This document shows, piece after piece, positions 5,084 to 5,538 of a stretch of 5,538 nt of DNA; within the stretch, counting starts at the first letter, position 1, and the number at the start of each line of letters is the position of its first letter. The notes below the pieces were generated by a model, which worked only from the letters and a program-made list of their open reading frames with translations, searched no databases and had not been told where the DNA came from. This DNA comes from an uncultured Oscillospiraceae bacterium. GTDB taxonomy: Bacteria > Bacillota > Clostridia > Oscillospirales > Oscillospiraceae. The DNA is taken from NCBI GenBank assembly GCA_905233595.1, contig CAJOFI010000125.1:1-5538 (forward strand), read 5' to 3'. Position numbers and translations under genes: made by a program.

Positions 5084-5447
5084 AGCCGAAGGCGTCCACG
5101 CCGCCGTCCTCCCCGCCCTCGACGGTGACGACCACCGCGTTGGGCAGGCAGACGATGAGCTGTCCGTTCAAGTGTATTTTCCCCATGTGCACGCAGATTT
5201 TATCCGGGCAGGTAGCCTCGGAGAGCCAGGCGTAGCCGTTTTCGATGACGAGGGTGTTGCTGCCGCCGTTCAGGGGGTAGACGCCGTTTTTGTCCAGCCG
5301 GTAGCGCGCGGCCTCCTCGCCCTCCACGATCACGACGGCGCAGGCGCCCTCCGCCTTCTGCGCGCCGAAAGCAAGCCAGAGCGCGAGGGCGATGAGCAGC
5401 AAAGCCAGGATCAGAAGCAGATCCCGCAGCAGAGTTTTCTTTTTCAT
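5082..5447 (-). CDS. NusG domain II-containing membrane-anchored protein
   Basis: This short protein (121 residues) has one N-terminal membrane segment, about residues 8-28, after the basic start MKKKTLLRD. It is followed by an extracytoplasmic NusG domain II (PF07009). That domain is a small beta-rich fold, unrelated in function to the transcription factor NusG as a whole. Landmarks are VYPLNGG (56-62), NTLVIENGYAWL (64-75), ATCPDKICVHMGKI (78-91) and GQLIVCLPNAVVV (95-107). Cys80, Cys85 and Cys100 are conserved in the family and may be structural or redox-active. The molecular function is unknown. The start ATG at 5445-5447 has AGGAA about ten bases upstream, a slightly long spacing. It is the first gene of the operon, with a strong promoter about 35 bases upstream of the start. 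The C-terminal tail after residue 110 is Gly- and acid-rich and probably disordered. Confidence -1.
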   Translation of the reverse strand: MKKKTLLRDLLLILALLLIALALWLAFGAQKAEGACAVVIVEGEEAARYRLDKNGVYPLNGGSNTLVIENGYAWLSEATCPDKICVHMGKIHLNGQLIVCLPNAVVVTVEGGEDGGVDAFG

Positions 5448-5481
5448 GGTATTTCATTCCTGTTGAGAAGTGGTATCCCCT

Positions 5482-5510
5482 ATTTTAGAAGCCCCGCCCC
5501 CCGTTGTCAA
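5482..5510 (-). promoter_or_regulatory. Strong sigma-A promoter of the NusG-II / Gx / PrsW operon
   Basis: On the minus strand TTGACA (complement of 5505-5510) and TAAAAT (complement of 5482-5487) are separated by exactly 17 bases. The -35 is a perfect consensus and the -10 is close. The spacer is unusually G-rich, with a run of six Gs. Transcription should start near 5475, giving a leader of under 30 bases, so no riboswitch fits there. This is the best promoter in the window. Confidence -1.
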
Positions 5511-5517
5511 GCAGTTT

Positions 5518-5535
5518 AGCGCCTGGCGCTCAGGC
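5518..5535. repeat. Overlapping palindromes upstream of the operon promoter
   Basis: AGCGCC (5518-5523) and GGCGCT (5525-5530) are exact inverted copies around one base. Overlapping them, GCCTG (5521-5525) and CAGGC (5531-5535) pair over a 5-base loop. They lie 7 bases upstream of the -35 box. They could be an operator or the end of the neighbouring gene's terminator, which is cut by the window edge. A role is not shown. Confidence -1.
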
Positions 5536-5538
5536 ATT

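Noticed and set aside
4947..5519. A 190-codon plus-strand open frame across the Gx and NusG-II genes
   Set aside because: It crosses two well-supported opposite genes and their promoter, has no family match by eye and no ribosome binding site.

Overview
The window is 5.5 kb of GC-rich bacterial DNA. It fits an anaerobic, spore-forming-lineage member of the Firmicutes (class Clostridia, high-GC gut type). The reasons are strong GGAGG-type ribosome binding sites, sigma-A-like promoters, a YtvI-type sporulation membrane protein, and a NusG-domain-II / Gx-transporter pair of the kind seen in Clostridia. The lineage is inferred from gene content only. There are six protein-coding loci.

Layout. 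Positions 1-909 (minus) hold a YtvI-like membrane protein of the AI-2E family. It is cut by the window edge and split by a one-base frameshift near 580-610. A divergent intergenic stretch (910-1088) carries a sigma-A-like promoter and a leader with two GC-rich hairpins. It leads into an aspartate kinase (1089-1985, plus). The kinase is abnormal: the segment that should carry the GRGGSD substrate-binding motif is missing in frame, and the protein ends after only one ACT-like domain. A short AT-richer island (1986-2217) with a perfect 14-bp hairpin separates it from a convergent MATE-family exporter (2218-3597, minus). The next gap (3598-3863) has no gene but is dense in inverted repeats. A minus-strand operon then runs from a well-formed promoter at 5482-5510 through a NusG-domain-II protein (5082-5447), a Gx-family membrane protein (4580-5071) and a PrsW-family intramembrane protease (3864-4577). 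The last two junctions are so tight that translation is probably coupled.

How the genes relate. The three-gene operon is the only clear functional unit: a membrane-anchored extracytoplasmic small domain, a small multi-spanning transporter-like protein and a membrane-embedded protease. The MATE gene downstream is on the same strand but is separated by 266 bases of structured DNA, so it is probably a separate unit.

The points most worth a second look are the deletion in the aspartate kinase active site, its missing second ACT domain beside a repeat-like AT-rich island, the ytvI frameshift next door, and the hairpin-rich gap at 3598-3863. Two damaged genes side by side could mean real decay of this locus or local assembly error. 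The sequence alone cannot decide. I did not see a convincing new defence, mobile or biosynthetic system.
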